64,000 nt of DNA from Rutpela maculata (Eukaryota; Arthropoda; Insecta; Coleoptera; Cerambycidae): contig OW386289.2 of the NCBI GenBank assembly GCA_936432065.2, forward strand, positions 21,522,781-21,586,780, written 5' to 3'. This document shows positions 34,902 through 46,039 of this stretch, one piece after another. Each line of letters starts with the position of its first letter. The first letter of the stretch is position 1. Position numbers and translations under genes: made by a program. The notes below the pieces were generated by a model. That model saw nothing but the letters and a program-made list of their open reading frames with translations, was not told the DNA's origin and searched no databases.

Positions 34902-35334
34902 ATCCCACATCGGTAGTGAGGTGGGGATGGTGATAGGGGGGTGGATAAAGTGAAAAAATATTTTGAGATTTTTGGTACACACACTAAATCACAATTTTTT
35001 TGACCTCCTTTAATAATGGGGGTGTTAATGGGAGTGGCCGAAAATTTGTTGAGACCTTATAGTGGGTCTTGTACATACTAAATACCAATTTTATGGACTC
35101 TTACCTGCTTGACTTATCTATTTACCCCCATTTACCCCAATTTACCTTCAACGGAATAAGATGAAAATATAATCCAGTTCCAGATCATATTGAAATACAT
35201 GCGTGTGTCAAGTTTCAAGTCAATATCTTAAACGGTTCTAGAGTAATCGTGCGCACAAAATAAGTTGCAGACAGACAGAAATTCTTTTTCGCTCAAACTC
35301 AAAATCTTGACGTTTCATGACATTCTAAACCTAT

Positions 35335-36810
35335 GGGTCGCGTGCGTCGACGTCACAGATTTTGAGACCTTAGGAAAAACAAACAGCTGTCATTGAGAAA
35401 TCCGCCGATTATACGTGTACCTTTAAAGTGAATTTTGCAGTGTTTGTGCCATTTAAGAACTTCTTGTTGGATTATTTAACATCTACAACTATTCTTAATA
35501 CTGTTATATAAACAATCTTGTTCGTCAGGATGACGGTTAGTTCGTATTTTGCAGAATTGTCTCTTGATGTAGAGGTTAGGTATACAGCTGCCATCGAATT
35601 AAATCCTTACATTTTGAGAAAAAAATACTTTAGTAGAAACATTGATGTATTTCCAAATGTTACACATAAGGATGTTGCAAATTATTTGATTTTTGAAAGA
35701 ATTGCATAGACAGAAGGACGAATTCAAGGCATTGAAAAGTCTTGAAGCTGTTTGTGGTTAGATGAAAGAGGTACTCTGCAAGAAATTTGCAGGATAAAAG
35801 CTTGTTACAACGGTAAGAATTAGTTATCAACCATTTTTTTCATATATGCTTGCCTAATTAAATGTTGTTTTATAAATAATTACTAATGCAGAAATTAATT
35901 TTTCAGGATATGAACTCTTAGCATCATGAATAAAAGCCATTGACTCCTTGGACTATTGCAGATTCAGATGGTTCCTTAATGCTCACTGGGATTGTGTTGC
36001 CAGTCTAGACAAAACATGTTCATCACTTAACAGGAAATCTTTCCTTTTAGTTTTTTAGCAATGAACATGACTATGGTTGGAGATTAACCGCTGTAAATTT
36101 TGTGAAAAAGACACTTTATAAAATAAACAATGAAAGACTGACGTATCTACTGTAAACTATTTGAAGTATGTACTAAGATGTACACAATTTCTTCCAGCGG
36201 TTAACCCCTCGTCTATACCTTATATACCTACTACGCAAACCGTTGTAATTTTTGTAAATTTTTTATTATAATATATTATATAAAATGTTTAACATGTATT
36301 TTACTATTTTATGTAGGTCAATTGTTAATTATGACTTGTATTCTCTTAAATATACTCTCCCTCCGTGCAGTTCATGCTTCGCTCAATTAAAATTTAAATA
36401 AGAAATAGTTATTAAAAATAGAGACAAACCAATATAAAATGTTAATTTTCTTTACCATGGATTGTTTATTGCTTGTTTGAGCAGCAGTTATTACTATCAC
36501 AATCATTCTTGCATTAACATGCAACAACTTAAAGCATTTCTTTTAATTGCCTGGAATTGTTTAACCTAACCTCTTCTTCTGGCTGTAAATCGACGTTATT
36601 ATATAAAAACTGATGTTGTCTCGGATTGTCACACTTCCACAATTTATAATACAATAAAAACTAGCCATTGTGTATGATATAATATCGATAAAAACTCTAG
36701 GATTACGAAAAATTTTATTCTGAGGTTCAGTCAGTCACCATTTGACAGCTAATGACAGCGGTTTGTTTTTCCTAAGGTCTGGAACCTGTGACGTCACGCG
36801 CACGCGACCC
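35335..36810 (+). mobile_element. 1,476-bp TIR element in left arm
   Basis: Mirror of 40,477-41,952. The ends GGGTCGCGTGCG and CGCACGCGACCC are inverted, and the match continues through GACGTCACAG and CCTTAGGAAAAACAAAC. It is flanked by AT on both sides. The homologous R1 copy at 1,205-1,215 reads straight through, giving the pre-insertion site. It carries a degenerate coding fragment (35,518-35,761). Confidence 0.8.
35518..35761 (+). pseudogene. Coding fragment, insect YqaJ/SWIM-type protein N-terminus (tentative)
   Basis: The frame gives SYFAELSLDVEVRYTAAIEL, then NPYILRKKYFSRNIDVFPNV and ANYLIF, and stops. In a shifted frame EFKALKSLEA follows directly. Phrases of the form FKAFKSLEAYNQF after such a segment are, from memory, typical of uncharacterised arthropod proteins with YqaJ/SWIM regions that often travel in DNA transposons. 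The 63-codon frame has no usable ATG context and is truncated. It is identical in its mirror at 41,526-41,769. The assignment needs a database comparison. Confidence 0.4.
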
Positions 36811-36865
36811 ATTTGAACAATAAAAATGTTACTATACTTCAACTAGTGTGGAAGTAATAATGATC

Positions 36866-38163
36866 TAACTGCATTTGGGGCCGAGATACGTCAGTTGTTG
36901 CGTCTCAGTTGCTTATAGATAAGCAAATCGATTTTTCTTAAAATTTAAACTGGTTATTATTCAATACTTATATTTTTGCCCCAGCTAGTTGAAAATAATC
37001 CAGAAGTACAGATAGTGTATAGATGTCCGAAAGTCAGATCTTCCGCGATTATGTTAGAGATCCGATGACAGCCAAATAGGTATAAACGTTATATCATGGG
37101 TATAAAAATCAGACCTTAGTCGTCAGATAACCTAGAAAGAAGTAAAAAATAAATAATGAAGTTTTGTTGGATTTGGACGACTAGCGCTTTTTATTCCAAC
37201 ATGCGGACGTCTCGAGTTTACATACAGATCGCGAATTTTTCTTTTATTGTATCAGTAATATTAAAAGTTTTAAAAAGCTATATACATGGACATAAGGATA
37301 GATGTTCAGGTTAGGTTGGTTTTCCCTTTTCATTACAAAAAAATTGAAATATGTTCTCAAAACCTTCTACGATGTAATTTTAAAAATTGTAGTTTTGGAT
37401 TATTTTCAAATTGCAGAGACAATATAAGCAGTGGAGAACAACCAGGCCAGATTTATAACTGACCTAAACGCAAAAACTGACATATCTCGGTGCCAACTGC
37501 AAGTAGATTAAATTTTTTAGAAAAATGTTAAATACTACATATTTATATTTTTTGTCGTTTTTGGTTGGATAAAAAAAATCACAGAATTCGTTTATATGTT
37601 ATTTTTAAATGTATTAACAAATTTCAAGTAAACGGTTTAAATAAAGATACAATTTTTCCTCTTAATACCACTGTAAAAACCTACATTTTGAAAAAACTGC
37701 CACCCTAAGAGTCGATTCACTTAAACAATAAGAGGTGGAAATTACGAATTTTTTATTGGCTTTGGCTATAAATATTTTGGTCTAAAATTTGGCATGAAGT
37801 GGATAGTTTCACCAACTTTCGTTAAAATAGTTGCATTATTACGTTATATTTCTTAATTTCTAAAAAAAATGCGGTTTTTTGTGGTTTTTATTTTTTTTTA
37901 ATTAACAAATTATTATAAAGTTTTTTCATAGGCTTAGTCTTATTCAAATTTTATTGCGAACAACTTGGTATTTTTATTTTTGCAACACAATTATTAGGAC
38001 CGGAGATAGAAGGAACATTTCAATGTTGAAAAATAAATTGTTAAAATTTTACAAGAAGCTATGGACGGAAAGTGCACATAGCACCTGTTATTTAACGTAA
38101 AACAAATTAAAACAATAAACTTGCTGCAGACAAACAGTTTCATACAAAATTTATTCTCCATCA
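36866..38163 (+). mobile_element. Foldback repeat fragment in left arm
   Basis: Core plus one arm of the family complete at 11,826-13,495. It starts at CATTTGGGGCCGAGATACGTC and ends at CTGCAGACAAACAG. Its other arm is missing. Mirror at 39,124-40,421. Confidence 0.7.
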
Positions 38164-38526
38164 ATAGCCATAAATGACTAAAGGCTGATTACAGACTTAA
38201 TATACCCGCAAGATATGTGAGAGTCTTATTCCATGGTTAAAATCTTAATAAAACATATCCACTATGTACAGCGTTGCCAGTATTATGAGGCAAAGACGCA
38301 CTATAAGTATAAGGAGGCGATACAACTGGCCGATACATTTCAGCGTATCTAGTATAAAAACAATCGCGCCCTCTAATGCGAGATGATGTATACTAAAGTG
38401 TATATGTGTAGAGACATAGGGGTCATTTTCGACTCCATGCTAAAATTGGTGTGCGTGACATATGAATGGTAAACATCATTTTAAACCATATATACACGGG
38501 GATTCGTTTTCGCATCCACTTTTTCG

Positions 38527-38588
38527 ATTTCGCCTCCGATTTCGGAGGCGTCGGCTGTTATATTCGGAAGCGTATCTATGTGTTGGGC

Positions 38589-38636
<48 letters not shown>

Positions 38637-38760
38637 GCCCAACACATAGATACGCCTCCGAAATCGGAGGCGAGATCGATATATATATATATATACATAC
38701 CCAACACATAGATACGCTTCCGAATATAACAGCCGACGCCTCCGAAATCGGAGGCGAAAT
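38527..38760. repeat. Centre of the palindrome: nested hairpins with (TA)n loops
   Basis: CGCCTCCGATTTCGGAGGCG, itself a perfect inverted repeat, or its complement occurs near 38,531, 38,655 and 38,737. GTATCTATGTGTTGGGCATG appears before a 42-bp TA tract (38,592-38,633), then inverted after it, then inverted again near 38,700 with small changes. The middle is thus a palindrome within the larger palindrome, and the exact axis (38,643.5) falls in this block. Confidence 0.85.
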
Positions 38761-39123
38761 CGAAAAAGTGGATGCGAAAACGAATCCCCGTGTATATATG
38801 GTTTAAAATGATGTTTACCATTCATATGTCACGCACACCAATTTTAGCATGGAGTCGAAAATGACCCCTATGTCTCTACACATATACACTTTAGTATACA
38901 TCATCTCGCATTAGAGGGCGCGATTGTTTTTATACTAGATACGCTGAAATGTATCGGCCAGTTGTATCGCCTCCTTATACTTATAGTGCGTCTTTGCCTC
39001 ATAATACTGGCAACGCTGTACATAGTGGATATGTTTTATTAAGATTTTAACCATGGAATAAGACTCTCACATATCTTGCGGGTATATTAAGTCTGTAATC
39101 AGCCTTTAGTCATTTATGGCTAT

Positions 39124-40421
39124 TGATGGAGAATAAATTTTGTATGAAACTGTTTGTCTGCAGCAAGTTTATTGTTTTAATTTGTTTTACGTTAAATAAC
39201 AGGTGCTATGTGCACTTTCCGTCCATAGCTTCTTGTAAAATTTTAACAATTTATTTTTCAACATTGAAATGTTCCTTCTATCTCCGGTCCTAATAATTGT
39301 GTTGCAAAAATAAAAATACCAAGTTGTTCGCAATAAAATTTGAATAAGACTAAGCCTATGAAAAAACTTTATAATAATTTGTTAATTAAAAAAAAATAAA
39401 AACCACAAAAAACCGCATTTTTTTTAGAAATTAAGAAATATAACGTAATAATGCAACTATTTTAACGAAAGTTGGTGAAACTATCCCCTTCATGCCAAAT
39501 TTTAGACCAAAATATTTATAGCCAAAGCCAATAAAAAATTCGTAATTTCCACCTCTTATTGTTTAAGTGAATCGACTCTTAGGGTGGCAGTTTTTTCAAA
39601 ATGTAGGTTTTTACAGTGGTATTAAGAGGAAAAATTGTATCTTTATTTAAACCGTTTACTTGAAATTTGTTAATACATTTAAAAATAACATATAAACGAA
39701 TTCTGTGATTTTTTTTATCCAACCAAAAACGACAAAAAATATAAATATGTAGTATTTAACATTTTTCTAAAAAATTTAATCTACTTGCAGTTGGCACCGA
39801 GATATGTCAGTTTTTGCGTTTAGGTCAGTTATAAATCTGGCCTGGTTGTTCTCCACTGCTTATATTGTCTCTGCAATTTGAAAATAATCCAAAACTACAA
39901 TTTTTAAAATTACATCGTAGAAGGTTTTGAGAACATATTTCAATTTTTTTGTAATGAAAAGGGAAAACCAACCTAACCTGAACATCTATCCTTATGTCCA
40001 TGTATATAGCTTTTTAAAACTTTTAATATTACTGATACAATAAAAGAAAAATTCGCGATCTGTATGTAAACTCGAGACGTCCGCATGTTGGAATAAAAAG
40101 CGCTAGTCGTCCAAATCCAACAAAACTTCATTATTTATTTTTTACTTCTTTCTAGGTTATCTGACGACTAAGGTCTGATTTTTATACCCATGATATAACG
40201 TTTATACCTATTTGGCTGTCATCGGATCTCTAACATAATCGCGGAAGATCTGACTTTCGGACATCTATACACTATCTGTACTTCTGGATTATTTTCAACT
40301 AGCTGGGGCAAAAATATAAGTATTGAATAATAACCAGTTTAAATTTTAAGAAAAATCGATTTGCTTATCTATAAGCAACTGAGACGCAACAACTGACGTA
40401 TCTCGGCCCCAAATGCAGTTA
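39124..40421 (-). mobile_element. Foldback repeat fragment in right arm
   Basis: Mirror image of 36,866-38,163; see there. Confidence 0.7.
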
Positions 40422-40476
40422 GATCATTATTACTTCCACACTAGTTGAAGTATAGTAACATTTTTATTGTTCAAAT

Positions 40477-41952
40477 GGGTCGCGTGCGCGTGACGTCACA
40501 GGTTCCAGACCTTAGGAAAAACAAACCGCTGTCATTAGCTGTCAAATGGTGACTGACTGAACCTCAGAATAAAATTTTTCGTAATCCTAGAGTTTTTATC
40601 GATATTATATCATACACAATGGCTAGTTTTTATTGTATTATAAATTGTGGAAGTGTGACAATCCGAGACAACATCAGTTTTTATATAATAACGTCGATTT
40701 ACAGCCAGAAGAAGAGGTTAGGTTAAACAATTCCAGGCAATTAAAAGAAATGCTTTAAGTTGTTGCATGTTAATGCAACAATGATTGTGATAGTAATAAG
40801 TGCTGCTCAAACAAGCAATAAACAATCCATGGTAAAGAAAATTAACATTTTATATTGGTTTGTCTCTATTTTTAATAACTATTTCTTATTTAAATTTTAA
40901 TTGAGCGAAGCATGAACTGCACGGAGGGAGAGTATATTTAAGAGAATACAAGTCATAATTAACAATTGACCTACATAAAATAGTAAAATACATGTTAAAC
41001 ATTTTATATAATATATTATAATAAAAAATTTACAAAAATTACAACGGTTTGCGTAGTAGGTATATAAGGTATAGACGAGGGGTTAACCGCTGGAAGAAAT
41101 TGTGTACATCTTAGTACATACTTCAAATAGTTTACAGTAGATACGTCAGTCTTTCATTGTTTATTTTATAAAGTGTCTTTTTCACAAAATTTACAGCGGT
41201 TAATCTCCAACCATAGTCATGTTCATTGCTAAAAAACTAAAAGGAAAGATTTCCTGTTAAGTGATGAACATGTTTTGTCTAGACTGGCAACACAATCCCA
41301 GTGAGCATTAAGGAACCATCTGAATCTGCAATAGTCCAAGGAGTCAATGGCTTTTATTCATGATGCTAAGAGTTCATATCCTGAAAAATTAATTTCTGCA
41401 TTAGTAATTATTTATAAAACAACATTTAATTAGGCAAGCATATATGAAAAAAATGGTTGATAACTAATTCTTACCGTTGTAACAAGCTTTTATCCTGCAA
41501 ATTTCTTGCAGAGTACCTCTTTCATCTAACCACAAACAGCTTCAAGACTTTTCAATGCCTTGAATTCGTCCTTCTGTCTATGCAATTCTTTCAAAAATCA
41601 AATAATTTGCAACATCCTTATGTGTAACATTTGGAAATACATCAATGTTTCTACTAAAGTATTTTTTTCTCAAAATGTAAGGATTTAATTCGATGGCAGC
41701 TGTATACCTAACCTCTACATCAAGAGACAATTCTGCAAAATACGAACTAACCGTCATCCTGACGAACAAGATTGTTTATATAACAGTATTAAGAATAGTT
41801 GTAGATGTTAAATAATCCAACAAGAAGTTCTTAAATGGCACAAACACTGCAAAATTCACTTTAAAGGTACACGTATAATCGGCGGATTTCTCAATGACAG
41901 CTGTTTGTTTTTCCTAAGGTCTCAAAATCTGTGACGTCGACGCACGCGACCC
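40477..41952 (-). mobile_element. 1,476-bp TIR element in right arm
   Basis: Mirror of 35,335-36,810. Here the junction can be read directly: TTCAAAT then GGGTCGCG, and CGACCC then ATAGGTTTAGAATGTC. The R1 copy near 1,210 reads TTCAAATAGGCTTAGAATGTC. Confidence 0.8.
41526..41769 (-). pseudogene. Coding fragment, mirror copy
   Basis: Same broken frame as 35,518-35,761, on the opposite strand. Confidence 0.4.
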
Positions 41953-42460
41953 ATAGGTTTAGAATGTCATGAAACGTCAAGATTTTGAGTTTGATCGAAA
42001 AAGAATTTCTGTCTGTCTGCAACTTATTTTGTGCGCACGATTACTCTAGAACCGTTTAAGATATTGACTTGAAACTTGACACACGCATGTATTTCAATAT
42101 GATCTGGAACTGGATTATATTTTCATCTTATTCCGTTGAAGGTAAATTGGGGTAAATGGGGGTAAATAGATAAGTCAAGCAGGTAAGAGTCCATAAAATT
42201 GGTATTTAGTATGTACAAGACCCACTATAAGGTCTCAACAAATTTTCGGCCACTCCCATTAACACCCCCATTATTAAAGGAGGTCAAAAAAATTGTGATT
42301 TAGTGTGTGTACCAAAAATCTCAAAATATTTTTTCACTTTATCCACCCCCCTATCACCATCCCCACCTCACTACCGATGTGGGATATCGTTTTATGAGTT
42401 TCTGGGATAGACGATTTCAAATATTATATTACTAAAATTTCATAAACAATTATTTCCACG

Positions 42461-42487
<27 letters not shown>
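42461..42487. repeat. (TA)n tract, 27 bp
   Basis: Counterpart of the 81-bp tract at 18,427-18,507 in the other arm. Confidence 0.95.
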
Positions 42488-42492
<5 letters not shown>

Positions 42493-42844
42493 ATCCGAAT
42501 AAATTTAGGAAAACCCGAGATCCATCACATGAGAAAGACTTTGTTGAGTATATTTTTCACAGAAACTTGCTTCATTATCCACTTAATCCATAAACCAACA
42601 CAGGGGAAACAAATTTAACCTTTGAATTTTTCGTGATAAAATTTAAACAAAACGAGATCCTTAATAAAAACCAAACAAGTCGAGAACCACTAATGTATAT
42701 GTTGTTGTCCATAGTGTAAGATGAGATCCCGCAATGTTGTCATACTTCTTGGATAGAAGCGCGCCATATCTCAAAGAGCCCAAAGGGCACCTTGCGCGCT
42801 TTTTAACAGTCGACAAGTGTTTGTGACAGTGGACTGCTGAAAAA

Positions 42845-42940
42845 ATGCCTAATCGTGGAAAGAAACTAGTATGTTTAGCTTTGGATGTAAAATCAACCAC
42901 AACTGGTGGTACACAAGAGGGGGTTATGAAAAACTTTTAA
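42845..42940 (+). CDS. Short ORF in palindrome arm (31 residues), doubtful
   Basis: Starts MPNRGKKLVCLALDVKSTTT and ends at TAA 42,938-42,940. It has two more codons than the left-arm copy (17,980-18,069). GC-richer DNA lies just upstream (42,726-42,830), as might be expected of a 5' UTR or promoter. Product unknown. Confidence 0.22.
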   Translation: MPNRGKKLVCLALDVKSTTTGGTQEGVMKNF

Positions 42941-43240
42941 AATTACTCTGGAAATACTAATTAATAACTTTTTTAAATTTTTCAATTAAATATTTCAATT
43001 TTTGTTTTCCGCAATTTATTTACATATAATGTCCCGCCCCCTTCAGTTTTTTATTTTTCATGTTTATGAAATTTTAAAAATATGAGAAAGTAGAGTATTT
43101 AGCAGCCATGTGTGACTTTTCATATAATTTGCAAAAAGTTTACAACTTAAAATTTTATCAATGCAAGTGCCATGTGTGCAAATTTACTATGATTTAAAAA
43201 TAACTTGCACGAAAATCAGGGCAGCATGGAGAGTTGTGGC

Positions 43241-43815
43241 AACGAGGCGACCCCCTCAGGCGCCAAATTTATATCACAATTTTGTTCTTAATTTCCTAAA
43301 ATAAAATAGTAAGTGTATCTATAAGTTGGGACTGAATTCTAAGAATGGTCATAAAATTGACATTATTGGAAGAAGGTACCTACATAGTTAATATAGTTCC
43401 AAGAAAGAGCAATAAAAAAGGGTGCCTCCCATGTGTTTGGGTGATAACCACTAAAAGTCGATTGCGTAAATCAGATTGACTTCTGTTGAATTTTTGATTG
43501 TAAACACGCTGCAAAGAAAAATAGCAATATCACTAAAATATTAAATCTCTCCTAAAACTGTTTAATTTATTTTGCCGAAACGTCTCAAGGAGAAATGAGA
43601 TATTTAACTTTTTCTTAAATTACTTGCAATTTTTGTCATCTCTCGATGATTCCATCTTGATTGTTGAAACCTTGGTTAGTGTACTATGCGGTATCTTTGT
43701 GTTTACAGAATTTTGTAAAAGGCGTTGCAACACCCTTCACGCGAATTTTCTTCATAAAATGTTTCATAACTTTTATATTTACAGATAGATTTTTTTCAAA
43801 AACAACGGAATTCTT
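43241..43815. other. No gene seen
   Basis: AT-rich DNA outside the palindrome. It ends with CGGAATTCTT, which is repeated at 46,030-46,039 on the other side of the ribozyme-bearing repeat cluster. Confidence 0.5.
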
Positions 43816-44377
43816 ATAAAATATTATTTTGGGTATTCAGCAGATAACTTTCAAAGAAATCATTCGTTCCTTTCATATATGATTGATCTAAATCTGATCA
43901 AGCTAGAATATCAATGAGTAGTCCTCTTACAAACAAAATTGTCAATTTCTTTATACATTTACTATGTCTAACATTCAATATGAAAAACAAGAAAATAACC
44001 ATTCTTTCTATATATTGAAGATCTAAGTCTGATCATGCCAATATATTGTCAGAAATCCACCCTTAAGAGGAAATCTTTCAAGCATCTCTAGCCCTACTTA
44101 GAGGATACTCCATTCAATACGATAAACAAGAAAATAACCATTCTTTCTATATATTGAAGATCTAAGTCTGATCATGCCAATATATTATCAGAAATCCACC
44201 CTTGCGAGGAAATCTTTCAAGCATCTCTAGCCCTACCTAGAGGATACTACATCACAAACAAACATTAGTTACATTTCAAAGTCAAGAACTACTGAAAAGC
44301 ACAATGAAATATAGGAATAAAATTTCACTTACATGTCATAATAAATAAAATATTTCAATCAATGTTTGATTGACCAA

Positions 44378-44434
44378 ACCTCTGTAAAAATTGCGCAACC
44401 TTTTTCATTCTCTTTAGAACTCATCAGCAGAGAT
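44378..44434 (-). ncRNA. Hammerhead ribozyme-like fold, unit A
   Basis: Identical to the unit C fold (45,367-45,423) but on the minus strand: core CTGATGA at 44,427-44,421 and stem I ATCTCTG/CAGAGGT. Confidence 0.6.
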
Positions 44435-44568
44435 ATATGTTCAATTCAAAAACATAATTACTATAAAAAAAATAGGAAAACATTTTCTTGTAAAAATGAC
44501 AGGAAATATTTATTTAGTTGACACATATCAAAAATAAAAAAGAATCACTCTTTTTTAGAGCCCCATAG

Positions 44569-44618
44569 CTGATGAGTTCTAAAGAGAATGAAAAAGGTTG
44601 CGCAATTTTTACAGAGGT
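44569..44618 (+). ncRNA. Partial hammerhead-like fold, unit B
   Basis: Core, helix II and helix III match unit C, but the sequence before CTGATGA is CCCATAG instead of ATCTCTG, so stem I cannot form. Confidence 0.45.
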
Positions 44619-45366
44619 TTGGTCAATCAAACATTGATTGAAATATTTTATTTATTATGACATGTAAGTGAAATTTTATTCCTATATTTCATTGTGCTTT
44701 TCAGTAGTTCTTGGCTTTGAAATGTAATTAATGTTTGTTTGTGATGTAGTATCCTCTAGGTAGGGCTAGAGATGCTTGAAAGATTTCCTCGCAAGGGTGG
44801 ATTTCTGATAATATATTGGCATGATCAGACTTAGATCTTCAATATATAGAAAGAATGGCTATTTTCTTGTTTATCGTATTGAATGGAGTATCCTCTAGGT
44901 AGGGCTAGAGATGCTTGAAAGATTTCCTCTTAAGGGTGGATTTCTGACAATATATTGGCATGATCAGACTTAGATCTTCAATATATAGAAAGAATGGTTA
45001 TTTTCTTGTTTTTCATATTGAATGTTAGACATAGTAAATGTATAAAGAAATTGACAATTTTGTTTGTAAGAGGACTACTCATTGATATTCTAGCTTGATC
45101 AGATTTAGATCAATCATATATGAAAGGAACGAATGATTTCTTTGAAAGTTATCTGCTGAATACCCAAAATAATATTTTATAACAATGATGTAAGCAGAAA
45201 TACAAGATATTTATTTTTTAAAAACTACACGAGCTATGGGGCTCTAAAAAAGAGTGATACTTTTTTATTTTTGATATGTGTCAACTAAATAAATATTTCC
45301 TGTCATTTTTACAAGAAAATGTTTTCCTATTTTTTTATAGTAATTATGTTTTTGAATTGAACATAT

Positions 45367-45423
45367 ATCTCTGCTGATGAGTTCTAAAGAGAATGAAAAA
45401 GGTTGCGCAATTTTTACAGAGGT
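45367..45423 (+). ncRNA. Hammerhead ribozyme-like fold, unit C
   Basis: Stem I ATCTCTG (45,367-45,373) pairs with CAGAGGT (45,417-45,423). The core CTGATGA is at 45,374-45,380. Helix II is GTTCT/AGAAT with loop AAAG. GAA follows at 45,395-45,397. Helix III is AAAGGTT/AATTTTT with loop GCGC. The cleavage-site triplet would be TTA, cutting after 45,416. All invariant core bases are present. The first pair of helix II is G-U instead of the usual G-C, which may weaken activity. Confidence 0.62.
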
Positions 45424-46039
45424 TTGGTCAATCAAACATTGATTGAAATATTTTATTTATTATGACATGTAAGTGAAATTTTATTCCTATATGTCATTGT
45501 GCTTTTCAGTAGTTCTTGGCTTTGAAATGTAACTAATGTTTGTTTGTGATGTAGTATCCTCTAGGTAGGGCTAGAGATGCTTGAAAGATTTCCTAGCAAG
45601 GGTGGATTTCTGATAATATATTGGCATGATCAGACTTAGATCTTCAATATATAGAAAGAATGGTTATTTTCTTGTTTATCGTATTGAATGGAGTATCCTC
45701 TAGGTAGGGCTAGAGATGCTTGAAAGATTTCCTCTTAAGGGTGGATTTCTGACAATATATTGGCATGATCAGACTTAGATCTTCAATATATAGAAAGAAT
45801 GGTTATTTTCTTGTTTTTCATATTGAATGCTAGACATAGTAAATGTATAAAGAAATTGACAAGTTTGTTTGTAAGAGGACTACTCATTGATATTCTAGCT
45901 TGATCAGATTTAGATCAATCATATATGAAAGGAACGAATGATTTCTTTGAAAGTTATCTGCTGAATACCCAAAATAATATTTTATAACAATGATGTAAGC
46001 AGAAATACAAGATATTTATTTTTTAAAAACGGAATTCTT

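Larger units (their letters stand above)
34902..38643 (+). repeat. Giant palindrome, inner part of left arm
   Basis: Paired base for base with 38,644-42,385: position x pairs with 77,287 minus x at every landmark I checked, so there is no net length difference over 3.74 kb. A few substitutions are visible (for example at 35,302 and near 36,490-36,515). The arm contains in order dispersed repeat R1, a TIR element, more R1, a foldback fragment and the central (TA)n hairpin region. Confidence 0.95.
38644..43240 (-). repeat. Giant palindrome, right arm
   Basis: Uninterrupted arm pairing with 34,902-38,643 and 17,680-18,586. It preserves the empty site of LTR element A near 42,380. It ends at GAGTTGTGGC (43,231-43,240), after which similarity to the left flank stops at once: here AACGAGGCGACC, there (TA)n. 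Confidence 0.95.
43816..46029 (+). mobile_element. Tandem/inverted repeat element with hammerhead folds (family H2)
   Basis: Three copies of one ~0.8-kb unit: A inverted (43,816-44,568), B direct (44,569-about 45,224) and C direct (about 45,225-46,029). The B and C cores are 805 bp apart. The cluster is flanked by the 10-bp direct repeat CGGAATTCTT (43,806-43,815 and 46,030-46,039), like a target-site duplication. Each unit has two ~138-bp subrepeats around GTATCCTCTAGGTAGGGCTA. A and C carry a complete hammerhead-like fold; B lacks one stem I strand because it joins A head to head. No ORF. Inverted plus tandem partial copies with a TSD recall Penelope-like elements or retrozymes. Confidence 0.75.

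Noticed and set aside
38462..38825. Paired 114-codon frames on both strands at the palindrome centre
   Set aside because: Mirror images produced by the palindrome and TA tracts; not independent genes.
43816..46029. CRISPR-like array
   Set aside because: Repeat units are hundreds of bp long with inverted copies and no spacers; eukaryotic context.
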